NCBI GenBank assembly: GCA_046758865.1
Contig: JBHIBD010000098.1
Location: 1 to 6,181 of the forward strand
From: JBHIBD01 sp046758865
GTDB taxonomy: Bacteria; Planctomycetota; Brocadiia; Brocadiales; Bathyanammoxibiaceae
Direction of reading: 5' to 3'
DNA: 6,181 nucleotides
Positions 6,108 through 6,181 of this stretch are shown here, piece after piece. Made by a program: the position numbers and the translations under genes. The notes beneath the pieces are model-generated. The model worked only from the letters and a program-made list of their open reading frames with translations, was not told where the DNA came from and searched no databases. The stretch's first letter is position 1, and the number at the start of each line of letters is the position of its first letter.

Positions 6108-6181
6108 GCGACAGGCTCACCTCCCAATCTTATTATCGCTAGCCTGGCCCCAGGCTGCACCCGTCTAACGGAATTGACATA
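6104..6181 (-). CDS. C-terminal end of an unidentified upstream operon gene (partial)
   Basis: One minus-strand frame is open from the right edge for 25 codons and stops with TGA at 6106-6104, overlapping the ATG of the first FAD gene as ATGA. The visible tail contains VQPGARLAIIRLGGEPVA. The overlap geometry fits the tight packing of the rest of the operon, which is the main reason for calling it. Of the two other minus-strand frames, one stops at 6167 and one at 6140. The tail is loosely reminiscent of a PDZ-like end (PG followed by a hydrophobic strand, then GGEPV), but this is too short to assign a family. N-terminus and function are unknown. Confidence 0.5.
   Translation of the reverse strand, partial: YVNSVRRVQPGARLAIIRLGGEPVA
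6117..6125 (-). promoter_or_regulatory. Ribosome binding site for first FAD subunit
   Basis: Minus-strand GGGAGGTGA closely matches the anti-Shine-Dalgarno complement and ends 9 bases before ATG 6107. It sits inside the apparent 3' end of the upstream gene. Confidence 0.7.

Noticed and set aside
6141..6156. Perfect inverted repeat agcctgg-cc-ccaggct as a terminator or operator
   Set aside because: The two-base loop is very tight, no T-run follows on the minus strand, and it falls inside the apparent upstream coding frame within the operon; chance is likely.

Overview
The whole window is part of one tightly packed operon read on the minus strand, with no sizeable non-coding gap. In transcription order (right to left) it holds: the last codons of an unidentified upstream gene (ending at 6104); a CoxM/HcrB-type FAD subunit (6107-5214); a small 2x[2Fe-2S] subunit (5209-4736); a molybdenum-cofactor large subunit of the xanthine oxidase family (4733-2451); a second, different FAD subunit (2447-1305) with a repeat-bearing N-terminal extension and a cysteine-rich loop like the [4Fe-4S] loop of HcrB/PaoB; and a UbiD-family, prenylated-FMN-dependent (de)carboxylase (1291 to the left edge, C-terminus missing). 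Junctions are an ATGA overlap or gaps of 2, 3, 4 and 13 bases, with ribosome binding sites sitting inside the preceding genes, so the set is almost certainly co-transcribed and translationally coupled.

The three core subunits are the usual parts of a molybdenum hydroxylase or dehydroxylase: electrons pass between the Mo centre, two [2Fe-2S] clusters and FAD. The large subunit has no CO-dehydrogenase active-site motif (Cys-Ser-Phe-Arg), so this is not an aerobic CO dehydrogenase despite the cox-like layout. The predicted [4Fe-4S] loop in the second FAD subunit and the adjacent UbiD enzyme suggest anaerobic metabolism of an aromatic or heteroaromatic acid or its CoA ester: UbiD would add or remove a carboxyl group, and the Mo enzyme would add or remove a ring hydroxyl. 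The substrate cannot be read from the sequence.

The source looks like a bacterium with moderate GC and good Shine-Dalgarno sequences (GGAGG), probably an anaerobe of soil, sediment or groundwater. Sulfate-reducing or syntrophic Desulfobacterota, Chloroflexota and similar lineages carry such operons, but the taxon is a guess. The unusual points are two dissimilar FAD subunits for one Mo/FeS pair, a duplicated YGEFPP motif in the second of them, a divergent Mo-site glycine loop, and an Asp at the usual catalytic Glu position of UbiD. There are no RNA genes, mobile elements, CRISPR arrays or convincing promoters or terminators.
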